Assembly (NCBI GenBank): GCA_940671915.1
Contig: CALNVZ010002974.1
Coordinates: forward strand, 44,117,481 to 44,181,480
Length of the DNA stretch: 64,000 nt
Reading direction: 5' to 3'
Source of the DNA: Paracentrotus lividus
Lineage: Eukaryota > Echinodermata > Echinoidea > Camarodonta > Echinidae
The notes beneath the pieces are model-generated. The model saw nothing but the letters and a program-made list of their open reading frames with translations. It did no database searches and was not told where the DNA came from. Position numbers and translations under genes: made by a program. Shown piece after piece: positions 24,201 to 31,049 of the stretch; within the stretch, counting starts at the first letter, position 1, and the number at the start of each line of letters is the position of its first letter.

Positions 24201-27200
24201 AACTTCCTTACATATGCTGCATGCGCAGGTGCGACCATTGTCCCAGGTGGAGGGGATACAATGTACATACCGCATCCATTATGGAATAATATATTCCCAG
24301 TCAGGCCGTAACCAGGGGGGGTCGGGGTTCGACATGAACCCCCCCCCCCCCCCCCCCCCCCCCTCCCGCTGGCGCCAGAGTCCCGCTTTAAAAAAAAAAT
24401 TTTTTAATGAATAATTTTTTTTTTTTTTTGCTTATCGATTTCTTTGGGGCGCATTTAGATACCCCTATAGCTTTATATATGCGAACTCTTCTTGAAGGGC
24501 AGAAATTTTGACACGTACAAAGGGGAACTTTGAAAAAGACCACAGGAAGACAATTGTAAAGTTCTGGACAATATGAAAAATACACCTTCAAAATGCACGT
24601 TCACCACAGCATCACGCATATCAATCTGCGGCAGACTTCCTACTTGAGGTAGCGAGAGTAGTGGGATGCAGCCACCAAGCATTGCGCACTGGATCTCCAA
24701 TTCTTAGATCTGAACGAGGAGTTTGATAAGAACAGGTGAGCAACCACACTTCACAATCACACTCCTGTTTGTCTTTTCTGTTTCATTACACATCACCGCA
24801 TGATCATAAATATATTGGATTACACTAAAATAATAGTAGCAACTATTTTCCCAATCAGCAACAAGGATTTGCAATCAATCGCAGGGGCAGTAGCCCATCA
24901 TTTGTTCAAGAAGACTGATTCGCAAACCTTTGTGTTGCAGATCAGAGGGCCCAGGTCATTTGATGCTTTAAATGCTTTGAACGTTTTCCTTTGTGACCAT
25001 TGACCGACGTTCTCCAAAATCCATTAAGTGTCTTGCTTGGTCATCCTCCACTGTAAAATCAGTCTCAACATGGGTCTTGACACTAATAGATCAACACATG
25101 GATTATAAGTGACCTCTGTGACCTTAACCTTAGTCTTACATTTCTCCAAAATCCAATCAAGATTGTACTTTCTATGGTGATACATATTATCTTTAATCTG
25201 GTTCTTGAGGGTTCTACGACATCTCCCCCGAGGACAACTCCCCGGGGACAATTGGCAGCGACCACGCCTTGGAGGCACCACTCCTCCCCGGAGACAACCT
25301 AACCTGACCCTAACCCTAACTAACCCTAACCCTAACCTATGGTCCTCCGGCGCGGAAGCTGTCCTCCGGGAATTTGTCCGCGGGGAGTTGTCCTTCCGGG
25401 AGATGTCCTATACGGGTTTTTCTTGAGGATATTTGAAATAACGAACAAACAGGACAGGGCGGAACATCAACANNNNNNNNNNNNNNNNNNNNNNNNNGTT
25501 CTTGAGATATTGAAATAACGAACAAACAGGACAGGGCGGACATACAACCAGAAAACATGATGCCTCCAGCACTACTTTTGGTAGCAGAGACCTAAAAATG
25601 GAATTAAAAGAAGACAGGAATCAGGGAATATCTTACCATGCCCACAGAGAGCAAAGTTACTGAGAGCTAGAGATGCGGCCTTTTGTGTCTCAACATCATG
25701 TGACTCCATCAGGACAAGAATGGGCTCCATCACTTTGGAGGATATCGGCTGCATTACTGTGCAAACAATCAAGGAACAAAACAATGTAATAACGAAAATT
25801 GATACGTTTGGTACTGGCTCGTTAAGTGAACAGATTTCAAATTGCAAGGAGGTCTCTTTTTTTTTTTCCCAAGGAGATGGAATTGCTCCCATTATGGCTC
25901 TATTTTTCTCTTCTTTTCACACAGATACATATATATATATGTATATACTACTTCCATCTTTATCCATTGGATTACACTTATAATATATACTCGATTAACC
26001 AATAAATTTACACTTATCCCCGTTTTTTTTTTTCTTTCTTCTTCTTCTTTTTTCCTCTTGTCTTGGTTCATAAGACCTTATCTTGTAATCACAGTATTCT
26101 GCATACTCTACTTTTATTGTGCAGGTATACATGTGGTATAAGCCATCCAGATTAATAACGCTTTGTATTGTATATCATCATCTTATTCCATATAAGGCGC
26201 CTATAAATGGCTGACTACAAGTATGGAATTAAATCCAGTGAACGGGGTAATAATATACTGTAAAGCGCTTTGAGCCACTATGGGAAAAGCGCATTATAAA
26301 TAATAGGTATTATTATTATTATCATTATTATTATTATTATAATATTAGATGATATCGACTGCATTCCTGACCAAATATAACATGAAAACAATGCAATAGT
26401 GCATATAAATTACCTACTTTTTTACCTCACTGTCCTTTATAATGTACACGTAATACCTGTGTATTACTGTTTTATAATACATTATGTACAAGAACTGCTT
26501 TTCCAAAAGAATGTGGAAATAAACATTGGAATTGAACTTACATCTCTCGCTAATCTCTGCCAGACATAGTGCAGCTGACCTCTGTAAGTCTGCATTCTCT
26601 GAATAGGTCAATGTACAAAGAGCTTCCAAACGCTCTTCAGAGATGGTCGGCTTCTCCTCATATTCTACATAGAAAGGAATAACAAGTCAGTAAGCTTGTT
26701 TCTGATATCATATGATATTCAATAACCTAACGGAATTTTTTGAAACATTTCATGTCAGACAAAAGAAATTACATTTACTTTGGGACTGCCCGTCCATGAA
26801 ATACATGATACATACAGCCAGGAAAGTATCAAAACCTATTTTACATATATGAAATAAATCAAATTTGGTATTAAATACCTTTCCCCCAATATTTTTTGGG
26901 GGAAATAAACGCAGATTAAAGAATGAAGCGCATCTATATTTCAAATAAAATTCATACTGATTAAACTTAAAACAAATAAAAAATATTAAATTCACCAAAA
27001 CTTGTAAATATGTAAAGGGGGAATTCCTCTTTGTATTGCCAAATAAAATTGTCATCATTATTTTCACAAGCTGGACACCTGCGCTTTGCGGGCTTCTATT
27101 GATGATGAATTCCCAATTTTATGAAATGACTGATGTTCCTTCTATGACTTTTGATGAATTTCTTAAAACAAAGTCTTATAAAGTTTTTATTTCATCACAG

Positions 27201-27717
27201 ACCCGTCACAACTTTACATACAGCCATATAAAAAAAAAATTAGGTCCATCAGAACCGAGGTTCCAGCCAGCCCCTCCCCCACTTTTTCAGTAAACATGTA
27301 AAAAAAATTAAAAAAAACTTCAGCGATAATAATTATTCTGCTTGTCATGTTCAGTCTATTTAACGGACTAACGATTAAAACCCGGCCCCTGTCTGTATAC
27401 TAATCCCGTTTTGCAATAATATTTGACACAATTAGCCGATGGAACCTTTTGCGTCTTACCTACAGGTCACACTCGCGTGCAAAAAGTGAAACAATTCATT
27501 GTTACATCATAATTATGTTAGTTATATTAGAGAAAATTTCTCAACATTCTTATTCTACCATCTTACCTCTATTCAGGTAGTGCAGCAGATCTTTCACTGC
27601 TTCTCTCTCCGTGTCCAGCAGCAAGGGTTCATAGAGGTCATCGTCATAGTGACGGTAACTACTGTAACATCCGCAGCAGCAGCAGAGAGAGAGAAGGTAA
27701 TCCAAGATAGAATCCAT
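12523..27717 (-). CDS. VAC8: Vac8-like armadillo-repeat protein gene (13 coding exons, one frameshifted, one damaged)
   Basis: Coding exons in transcript order: 27717-27567, 26664-26542, 25756-25637, 24764-24644 (damaged), 23763-23641, 22230-22023 (one base short), 20255-20210, 17791-17658, 17043-16918, 15016-14902, 13940-13806, 13176-13051, 12647-12523. All have AG/GT borders, and phases agree throughout the other exons. Without exon 4, and with one base added in exon 6, the product is 510 residues; with exon 4 it is about 550, near yeast Vac8. The N-terminus has LCCCCGC followed by an acidic stretch and TEREAVKDLL, parallel to the cysteine-anchored N-terminus and NEREAV of Vac8. ARM repeats follow, with signature pieces NADLQRSAALCLAEISER, DIRVQRNAAGALLNLTH, YYCAAALSNLAVDEKHR, CQACFALRNLASD and ALRNLSIHRLNE. 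Vac8 is a membrane-anchored ARM scaffold of the fungal vacuole; the animal role is not established by this sequence. The family call is firm; the exact function is inference. Confidence 0.9.
12648..13050. repeat. VAC8-like intron 12 with purine-rich tract
   Basis: About 12895-13020 is almost pure A/G on the + strand (GAAAGAGAAAGAGAGAGGGA-like), so pyrimidine-only on the transcribed strand. It is part microsatellite and part mirror repeat. It runs to within about 30 bases of the exon 12 donor. Confidence 0.6.
13051..13176 (-). CDS. VAC8: VAC8-like exon 12 (C-terminal ARM)
   Basis: 126 nt. It encodes ISNIHKYLNRFLRSSDSN and FIHIALWTVVHLLK, matching the IRGFLIRFL...FEHIALWTILQLL segment of Vac8. 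Acceptor TTGTAG, donor GTAGGCGT. A second in-exon acceptor (TTCCAG before SELITV) could be used with the candidate microexon at 13451-13482. Confidence 0.88.
13177..13805. other. VAC8-like intron 11
   Basis: No repeat is recognised. It holds the candidate 32-nt microexon at 13451-13482 (- strand), with AG before and GT after. Confidence 0.4.
13806..13940 (-). CDS. VAC8: VAC8-like exon 11 (ARM repeat)
   Basis: 135 nt. It encodes EAKQVMLHFGDGRVFSRLV and REVQYNSAGTIGQLALF, equivalent to the last repeat before the variable linker in Vac8. Acceptor GTTTAG, donor GTAAGCCT. Confidence 0.88.
13941..14901. other. VAC8-like intron 10
   Basis: At about 14555-14640 there is a cctaaatctagccctaaccct-like stretch resembling the CCCTAA-bearing dispersed repeat of this window. 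The rest is AT-rich with nothing recognised. Confidence 0.4.
14902..15016 (-). CDS. VAC8: VAC8-like exon 10 (ARM repeat)
   Basis: 115 nt. It encodes MILSSGALDGLISVFLEST and VAVQTEVTAALAIIAGN, like the 'SVQSEISACFAILA' repeat of Vac8. Acceptor CTGCAG, donor GTATGTGC. Confidence 0.88.
15176..15400. repeat. CCCTAA-bearing dispersed repeat, copy
   Basis: It has the family's ordered words: a cttatcaaa variant of ctaatcaaa, an acctggatt-type word, attgcaaccctaa and ttatcttagac. Other copies are at 15480-15615, 16808-16870 (partial), 29387-29525, 43930-44110 (reverse orientation) and 62205-62325. No end structure could be fixed. Confidence 0.55.
15480..15615. repeat. CCCTAA-bearing dispersed repeat, copy
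   Basis: It begins near ggcaacaattgctctgc, continues with actaatcaaatcaaccctgg and ends in ccctaaccctacatcttaga. It abuts the left end of the long inverted-repeat element at 15621. Confidence 0.6.
15621..16688. mobile_element. Foldback element with tandem-unit arms, 1068 bp
   Basis: It starts TAAACCCCTCCCAAAAAGTT and ends with the inverted counterpart aactttttgggaggggttta. The arms stay complementary over hundreds of bases. Each arm is two related ~205-bp units: unit 1 at ~15635-15830, unit 2 at ~15845-16040, inverted mates at ~16230-16450 and ~16455-16665. The units carry recurring cttta.ggcc.tgataac.ttt words. There is no coding frame. Clear target duplication is not visible. It lies in intron 9 of the Vac8-like gene. 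Confidence 0.75.
16725..16807 (-). pseudogene. Dead partial copy of VAC8-like exon 9 with its donor site
   Basis: It repeats the 3' part of exon 9 (MWDAHCHSAGTLRNLAAG on the - strand) and the following GTAAGGATG donor with only a few changes, but has no acceptor or 5' half. It sits between the foldback element and a fragment of the CCCTAA-bearing repeat. Confidence 0.85.
16918..17043 (-). CDS. VAC8: VAC8-like exon 9 (ARM repeat)
   Basis: 126 nt, phase 0 at both ends. It encodes IPIVEEGFLEEISTVLRQPM and HSAGTLRNLAAGSKTR. The donor is GTAAGGAT. A partial copy of its 3' half lies about 110 bp beyond the donor (16725-16807). Confidence 0.9.
17044..17657. other. VAC8-like intron 8 with a retroelement-tail-like stretch
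   Basis: At about 17465-17560, tttatttatttattg...cttatttaaccaggg resembles the A-rich 3' tail of a SINE or LINE read on the - strand (CCTGGTTAAATAAG... ending in repeated AAAT). The rest is unremarkable. Confidence 0.4.
17658..17791 (-). CDS. VAC8: VAC8-like exon 8 (ARM repeat)
   Basis: 134 nt. It encodes ENQVAIVTFGGLPHLHAIM and AAIAALRNLSIHRLNE, equivalent to the GGLPHL...RNISIHPLNE repeat. The donor GTATTTAT is weaker than the others. Confidence 0.9.
18226..18330. mobile_element. Mariner-like end fragment
   Basis: tatacaatgtgtcccagaat at 18227 resembles the terminal sequence of TA-flanked elements such as 3204-3728. No opposite end was found, so this is a fragment or solo end. Confidence 0.35.
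18787..18973. mobile_element. Foldback element with telomere-like core, 187 bp, 8-bp TSD (copy A)
   Basis: It is flanked by TCATTGAC on both sides (18779-18786 and 18974-18981; the match extends to 9 bp with a preceding A). The left arm is tandem AGGACAtCTCCCCCGG / GGACAACTCCCCCGGA units. The core is four AACCCT hexamers (18875-18898). The right arm is the inverted counterpart, with GTCCTCCGGGGGAG units. The outer ends start GGTTCTAGGACATC and, in reverse complement, TCGTATCAGGACATC. No coding frame. It lies in intron 7 of the Vac8-like gene. Confidence 0.85.
19375..19650. repeat. Tandem repeat, ~67-bp unit x 4
   Basis: The word attctgtgaa recurs at about 19434, 19501, 19569 and 19635, each followed by (c/t)aaaaattgat and a ttaattggga block. 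Units are diverged by small indels. Confidence 0.8.
19855..20165. mobile_element. TTAA-flanked inverted-end element, 311 bp
   Basis: TTAA at 19851-19854 and 20166-20169 is followed by inverted ends CTCTTTGCaC and (reverse complement) CTCTTTGCCC. TTAA duplications fit piggyBac- or Kolobok-type transposases acting in trans. The right end is 44 bp from the exon 7 donor of the Vac8-like gene. There is a C-tract at 19880-19888. Confidence 0.7.
20210..20255 (-). CDS. VAC8: VAC8-like exon 7 (46 nt)
   Basis: Encodes VKCQACFALRNLASD, matching yeast VKCQATLALRNLASD almost exactly. Acceptor TTCTAG, donor GTAAGTAA, phase 0 in and phase 1 out. Confidence 0.93.
20685..20820. mobile_element. Palindromic MITE, ~136 bp
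   Basis: The left arm ggggccgtaccacgaaacc...ttggacaa is matched by the right arm gttgtccaa...gtttcaaggtacggcc in inverted orientation, with arms of about 45 bp. Confidence 0.75.
20870..21510. repeat. (ATC)n / (TCA)n microsatellite tract
   Basis: This is a long, interrupted trinucleotide array, purest near 21105-21150 and 21220-21260. Open frames through it translate as Ser, Ile or His runs and are not genes. It lies in intron 6. Confidence 0.95.
22023..22230 (-). CDS. VAC8: VAC8-like exon 6 (ARM repeats) with a one-base frameshift
   Basis: 208 nt. From the acceptor (AATAG) the frame reads NRTVLVSLGAVTTF and YYCAAALSNLAVDEKHRVAV, then hits TGA. After about 22085-22075 the Vac8-like reading continues in another frame as HQVIKMLISLLDSPADK, up to the donor GTAGGTG. 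One added base (209 nt) makes the exon consistent with phase 1 upstream and phase 0 downstream. The expected insertion point is the run attcccttccctac on the + strand. Single-base assembly error is most likely. Confidence 0.88.
22291..22338 (-). pseudogene. Dead copy 1 of VAC8-like exon 6 (5' part)
   Basis: On the - strand, after ATAG, it reads NHTVLVSLKAFMTLL and then stops, matching the start of exon 6 (NRTVLVSLGAVTTFMTLL) with an internal deletion. Intron-side sequence matching that beyond exon 6 surrounds it. A SINE interrupts the unit on its acceptor side. Confidence 0.8.
22343..22593 (-). mobile_element. tRNA-derived SINE
   Basis: Read on the - strand, the head at 22593-22525 has a GGCTCGGTGG A-box-like word, a CTCATAA anticodon-loop-like word and a GGTTCAATCCC B box, typical of a tRNA-derived promoter. 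The body continues to an A/T-rich tail near 22345. The anticodon stem pairs poorly, so it is not a functional tRNA. It is inserted in dead exon copy 1. Confidence 0.75.
22630..22686 (-). pseudogene. Dead copy 2 of VAC8-like exon 6 (5' part)
   Basis: After CCATAG it reads NWTVLVSLGAVRTFMTLLV then stop. The matching intron side runs on to about 22745 (agggatagat..ggaa, ataacttagata), so the unit of duplication is about 115 bp spanning the acceptor. The acceptor dinucleotide is still intact. Confidence 0.85.
22746..23640. other. VAC8-like intron 5, remainder
   Basis: AT-rich, with no repeats or exons recognised. Confidence 0.4.
23641..23763 (-). CDS. VAC8: VAC8-like exon 5 (ARM repeat)
   Basis: 123 nt. 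It encodes NKMAIVSCNGVQPLMAL and DIRVQRNAAGALLNLTH, the most strongly Vac8-like repeat (yeast IRVQRNATGALLNMTH). The acceptor is CTACAG and the donor GTAATACA. Confidence 0.92.
23978..24060. repeat. Degenerate relative of the telomere-core foldback element
   Basis: ttatcaggacatttccccc...taccctctggataactaaccctagg keeps the end (TATCAGGACAT), arm-like CTCTGGATAACT and a CCTAA remnant. No target duplication is visible. Intron 4. Confidence 0.5.
24061..24440. repeat. Homopolymer-rich low-complexity stretch
   Basis: Long T (24067-24085), C (24340-24363) and A/T runs are present. Such runs are typical places of assembly error, which matters for the damaged exon at 24644-24764. Confidence 0.8.
24644..24764 (-). 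pseudogene. VAC8: VAC8-like exon 4, ARM repeat with disrupted reading frame
   Basis: This is the ARM repeat that Vac8 has and that is missing between exons 3 and 5. Recognisable pieces occur in order but in different frames: SVIVKCGCSPVLIKLL, then ELEIQC, then a TTLATS ending whose final A joins exon 5 to give Asn-Thr-Asn-Lys. Borders AACAG at 24765-24769 and GTAGGAAG below 24644 are good splice sites. At least three indels are needed to restore a single frame, including a stop (TAA) in the middle. It sits in a stretch of poor assembly quality, so sequence error is as likely as true decay. Exons 3 and 5 also join in frame without it. Confidence 0.65.
25210..25419. mobile_element. Foldback element with telomere-like core, 210 bp, 8-bp TSD (copy B)
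   Basis: It is flanked by TTCTTGAG at 25202-25209 and 25420-25427. Removing the element and one duplicate restores the uninterrupted host repeat (ctggttcttgaggatatttg). It starts GGTTCTACGACATCTCCCCC. The centre has several CCCTAA-type hexamers (about 25305-25337), and the right arm ends GATGTCCTATACGGGTTT. Arms are noisier than in copy A, probably through assembly errors. Confidence 0.85.
25473..25497. other. Assembly gap (25 N)
   Basis: The ~55 bases left of the gap (ttgaaataacgaacaaacag...) are repeated almost exactly to its right, so the gap probably joins two overlapping contig ends rather than missing unique sequence. Confidence 0.9.
25637..25756 (-). CDS. VAC8: VAC8-like exon 3 (ARM repeat)
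   Basis: 120 nt. It encodes SSKVMEPILVLMESHD and QKAASLALSNFALCGH, equivalent to the 'SREVLEPIL' repeat of Vac8. The acceptor GCACAG and donor GTAAGATA keep phase 1. Confidence 0.9.
26235..26345 (+). mobile_element. Retroelement 3' tail
   Basis: gtaaagcgctttgagccact..gggaaaagcgcattataaata followed by (tat)n is the usual 3' end of L2/RTE-like LINEs and the SINEs that share their tails. No reverse transcriptase is present, so it is a 5'-truncated copy. Intron 2. Confidence 0.65.
26542..26664 (-). CDS. VAC8: VAC8-like exon 2 (ARM repeat)
   Basis: 123 nt, phase 1 to phase 1. It contains LEALCTLTYSENADLQRSAA, closely matching the first ARM repeat of yeast Vac8. The acceptor is ATGTAG and the donor GTAAGTTC. 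Confidence 0.9.
26665..27566. other. VAC8-like intron 1
   Basis: AT-rich, with no repeat or exon recognised. Confidence 0.4.
27567..27717 (-). CDS. VAC8: VAC8-like exon 1 (start codon, cysteine cluster)
   Basis: It encodes residues 1-50 plus one base. The ATG at 27717-27715 is chosen because it opens the frame that joins exon 2 and precedes MDSILDYLLS and LCCCCGC. The four adjacent cysteines plus a fifth are probable palmitoylation sites; there is no N-terminal Gly for myristoylation, unlike yeast Vac8. DDDLYEPLLLDTEREAV leads into the first helix. The donor is GTAAGA. Confidence 0.88.
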
Positions 27718-27739
27718 CTTCTTCTTCTTCTTCAGCCAG

Positions 27740-27925
27740 CCGCCTCAGGATGGAGAGAGACAAGAAAGGAAGTCTGTAGATAAGACGGATTTAGAAAAAA
27801 GATGTTCTCAATCAATGAACAATCTGGTTTGAATAAATTTCCCAACAAGTAAACCAACAAAACAAAACTTAAAAGTACCTATCCTTAGTAAAGCTTGAAA
27901 AACAGAATCTTTTTTATTCATTAGA
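27740..27925. repeat. VAC8-like upstream region, duplicated segment copy 1
   Basis: ccgcctcaggatggagaga...gaaaggaagtctgtagat...cctatccttagtaaagcttga is repeated at about 27950-28310. On the gene strand the duplicate ends about 25 bases before the start codon, so it should include 5' UTR and perhaps core promoter. Confidence 0.75.
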
Positions 27926-27949
27926 TAAATTCAAAATAGACAAACCGGC

Positions 27950-28320
27950 CGCCTCAGATTGGAGAGACAAGAAATGAAGGTCTATAGATGTGATCGATTC
28001 AGACAAAGATGTTCTTGATCAATAAACAATCAGATTCAAAATTTTTTGACCAAATTTCTAACAATTAAACTGAAAAATTGCAGTAAACCAACAATACAAA
28101 ATTTTCAAGTAACCATCCTTATGGCGCAGTCATATTTACCCCTACAGTGCCTGTATGGCAAGCCGAAAAGAGTCATTTTGTCTATTTTTGTATGCACACA
28201 CACTTCACAAAACTGATTAAAACAGCGGCTTTCGACAGGCAGTATGGGCACCGTAGGGAGAAATGTGACTGCTCAATCAGTAAAGCTTGAGAAACATAAT
28301 AATTTTATCTATTCATTGGA
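27950..28320. repeat. VAC8-like upstream region, duplicated segment copy 2
   Basis: It matches copy 1 in order (ccgcctcag.ttggagaga, gatgttcttgatcaat, ccatcctt, agtaaagcttga, ttatctattcatt) but carries a 158-bp insertion at 28121-28278 that copy 1 lacks. Confidence 0.75.
28121..28278. mobile_element. MITE inserted in the duplicated upstream segment, ~158 bp
   Basis: The inner ends CAGTCATATTTACCCCTACA and (reverse complement) CAGTCACATTTCTCCCTACG are inverted over about 30 bp. Comparison with copy 1 of the duplication (atcctt then agtaaagcttg, uninterrupted) gives the filled and empty site in one sequence. Confidence 0.8.
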
Positions 28321-29146
28321 TGAACTTAACATTCATAAAATTAAGTTTTTTGTTTTTTTAATAAAAATAAAAAAAATGCAAGCCCCATGATGATATGCCT
28401 GCAATCAGGTGAAGATGTGGACATACCAGCAATACATGTAGGCCTACAATGACGTTCATTTCTGTTCAAGCATAAAAATTTATTGCAAAACAAGAGTGTT
28501 TTACACAAGTGTTTGGAATTTCATAAAGCTGGTTTATTTAATAACTAGAGTTGTATTGCTCTTTACTCCTGTACATGTACATGTACGTTTTTGTTTACTC
28601 TATCTCCCAACAGTATTTTTGCTCCCATGAATCTTGTCCTACTTTCTCCTTTTTAAATAAACATACTTGTATCTGAATACAATAAAACCTGCACTGCAAT
28701 TCCAAATCTAAAAATTACACAACACATCACTCATTTACCTCAATATGGCGTTATTCTCTTTCACTTGCCCCATGCCACAATTAGCTCAAATTAGAACAAA
28801 GCACACACAAATTCGCTTTAATAATTCACATTACTGTTCTTTCAGACACAGATCTAGTGTAAAATATATATTTTTTTCCCCTATGTTATAGTGCAACCTT
28901 TCTCTCATCAACCTCGTCCTACTTTCTTCTTGGCAATTAAACATTAACAGAATACCATCTTGTGCCTATGGCAGTATGCATCCAAGGTCTCTACTGTATC
29001 CATCCTACTTTCTCTTGCAACGCTGCCATGCTAATGCATCGTAATTGAATTAATCCACTCTATCCAACCTGATGCTACATGTAGATCGGAAGTATCTCTA
29101 TCCCTCACTTCATAACAATCGAACCCAACCTACATACAGTGTATAT
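28321..29146. other. Intergenic, nothing recognised
   Basis: AT-rich upstream flank of the Vac8-like gene. A tgtacatgtacatgtacg palindromic word lies at about 28572. Confidence 0.4.
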
Positions 29147-29349
29147 TACTGTATAAGTGGTTATTTTCGCGGTGACTTTATTTTCGCTAATTTCGCGAGT
29201 CGGTCATCGCGAAAATTTCCACTTCAGTACAAGGCAATTTATAGTAATGAAGTCATCACCAAAATCGCGAAATTTTGCTCTCGCGAACTTCCCTAACTAG
29301 TCCAAAATCGCGAAAATATCTGGACGCGAAAATATTGGCTTATACAGTA
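29147..29349. mobile_element. 203-bp MITE family, copy 2
   Basis: Same length and word order as 7971-8173, with ends TACTGTATAAG. CpGs in tcgcgaaa words are mostly intact here, so it is probably the younger copy. Confidence 0.8.
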
Positions 29350-29386
29350 TGACTATTTGCTCATAACATTATACACTAATCAAATG

Positions 29387-29525
29387 GCCAACTTAAACCT
29401 TTGACTTAACACTATACCTATCCTAAACCCGACTCTAATCCGAGCATAAAACCCTATTGCAACCCTAAACATACATGTAACCCTACATCTTATATGAAAT
29501 AAAGCCCGCAGCATCATTGTCGCAG
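29387..29525. repeat. CCCTAA-bearing dispersed repeat, copy
   Basis: actaatcaaatggccaactt, ctattgcaaccctaa, ccctacatctta and cattgtcgcaggag follow the family order. Confidence 0.6.
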
Positions 29526-31047
29526 GAGGAAAGGATGTGTCACCCATTACACAATGTTTACCGTATGTAGATCATGTAGTTGAGCTCTCATTACAAATTT
29601 GATCACCCATGACTTTGAATGATTAGTAAACTGGCCTCGCAGGCTCCCTCGGGATATTTGTATTTTGAAAATTCATTGGCATGTTTTATTATGCTTTCAG
29701 ACACAATTATTGTCATGGTAAAGAATAGCACTTGCAAATGGTTTGTGAAACCAGCAATGATTTATAATGCCCATTTTAATAGTTACATTTTATACCATGT
29801 TCAAGCATTGAATGTTTTGAACCTCGCATGGTTGCATTATTCAATAACATTGTCATTGTTGTTGAACGTATGTAAATATACCATTTCTAGTCAGTACATC
29901 TACATCATCTGATCAATCAAGCACGGTTCCCGAAGATATATGTAATTATGAAGTTGTATTCTAAAAGGTAAATTGAGCATGTAAAACGAAATGAAGACAG
30001 ATCACATTGTAAACATAAATACATTTTGCCTAAAGCTTTAGAATTTTGCCACTGGTGTGGTTATTGTCACTGAAGACAATACTTGCTTCCTGTTTTTATC
30101 TGGAGACATTGCATTAACACTTTTTTTTATTTAATATTACACCTACTGTACTGTACATACATGTACATGCTGTATTCAATGTACATTGGATTGTGGAGTG
30201 GAGTCACTCAAGTCACTCAAGAAAATATTAGAAAAACAACAACAAGACTATTTTTTGTAAGTCGTCATCATAACGATGGACCGCCAGTGATTGATGATCC
30301 ATATTTTCTTTTTTAGATCCTTACTGTTTATTGTAAATGCAAAATATTTCCCCATTTATAATCTAAATACATGAGAGACTAAAATAAATTGCCTTTACAC
30401 AGCCATGCATTAAATAATTGAATTCCTCAAGACAGTACAATCCTTGAAATGTGCATCAACAATGCCAAAAATGGGCATTTATTGTTGACATCCAGGACAC
30501 AAGTCTATTAAAGAATTTGCGAATTCTTGGAAAATGTCGTTAGGTATTCATAAGCGAGCAATTCCTACATTTTATATCAAGTACCGGTACATGTACCTGT
30601 TCCCATACTGCAACACAAGACTTTTCTGCTGTTCAGTCTCTGCATGCAAAGAATATGAGAGACAATTTGCAAGCGGCCATAAGACAAATCAATATTATAC
30701 GGCCCCAGGCACCCTAGCACACATCTCATTATCACAGTTTCTCAAGCATCACTAATGTCATGCGCCTATCGAGGTGGAAATACACTGGATTACATAAATG
30801 CTGTAATACCTCGAATCAAAATCATTTGATCATTTGAGTGAAGGTATGCATAACATTACTTACAAATGTATAGGGCTATAGACCTACATGTACACTGAAT
30901 GTTTTTTGTTTGTACACCCTGAAATTTAAAGCAACTTGAAGAACAATATCAACACAAATAAACATCTTTTCTTTCAAGATCTATTATCAAAATTATTCCA
31001 TGACAGCAAACAGTCAAAGTCTATATCTGGTCTTTATTTCCTTACAA
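29526..31047. other. Intergenic, nothing recognised
   Basis: Only short frames without coding character. Confidence 0.4.
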
Positions 31048-31049
31048 TA

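Larger units (their letters stand above)
25066..25590. repeat. TGACCT-rich dispersed repeat, copy interrupted by foldback element and gap
   Basis: gtgacctctgtgaccttaacctt, tatggtgatacata and ttcttgag.atat...ataacgaac match the unit seen four times at 37195-38135. The end aaaacatgatgcctcc..c also matches. It is split by the foldback element at 25210-25419 and by the N gap. Confidence 0.8.
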
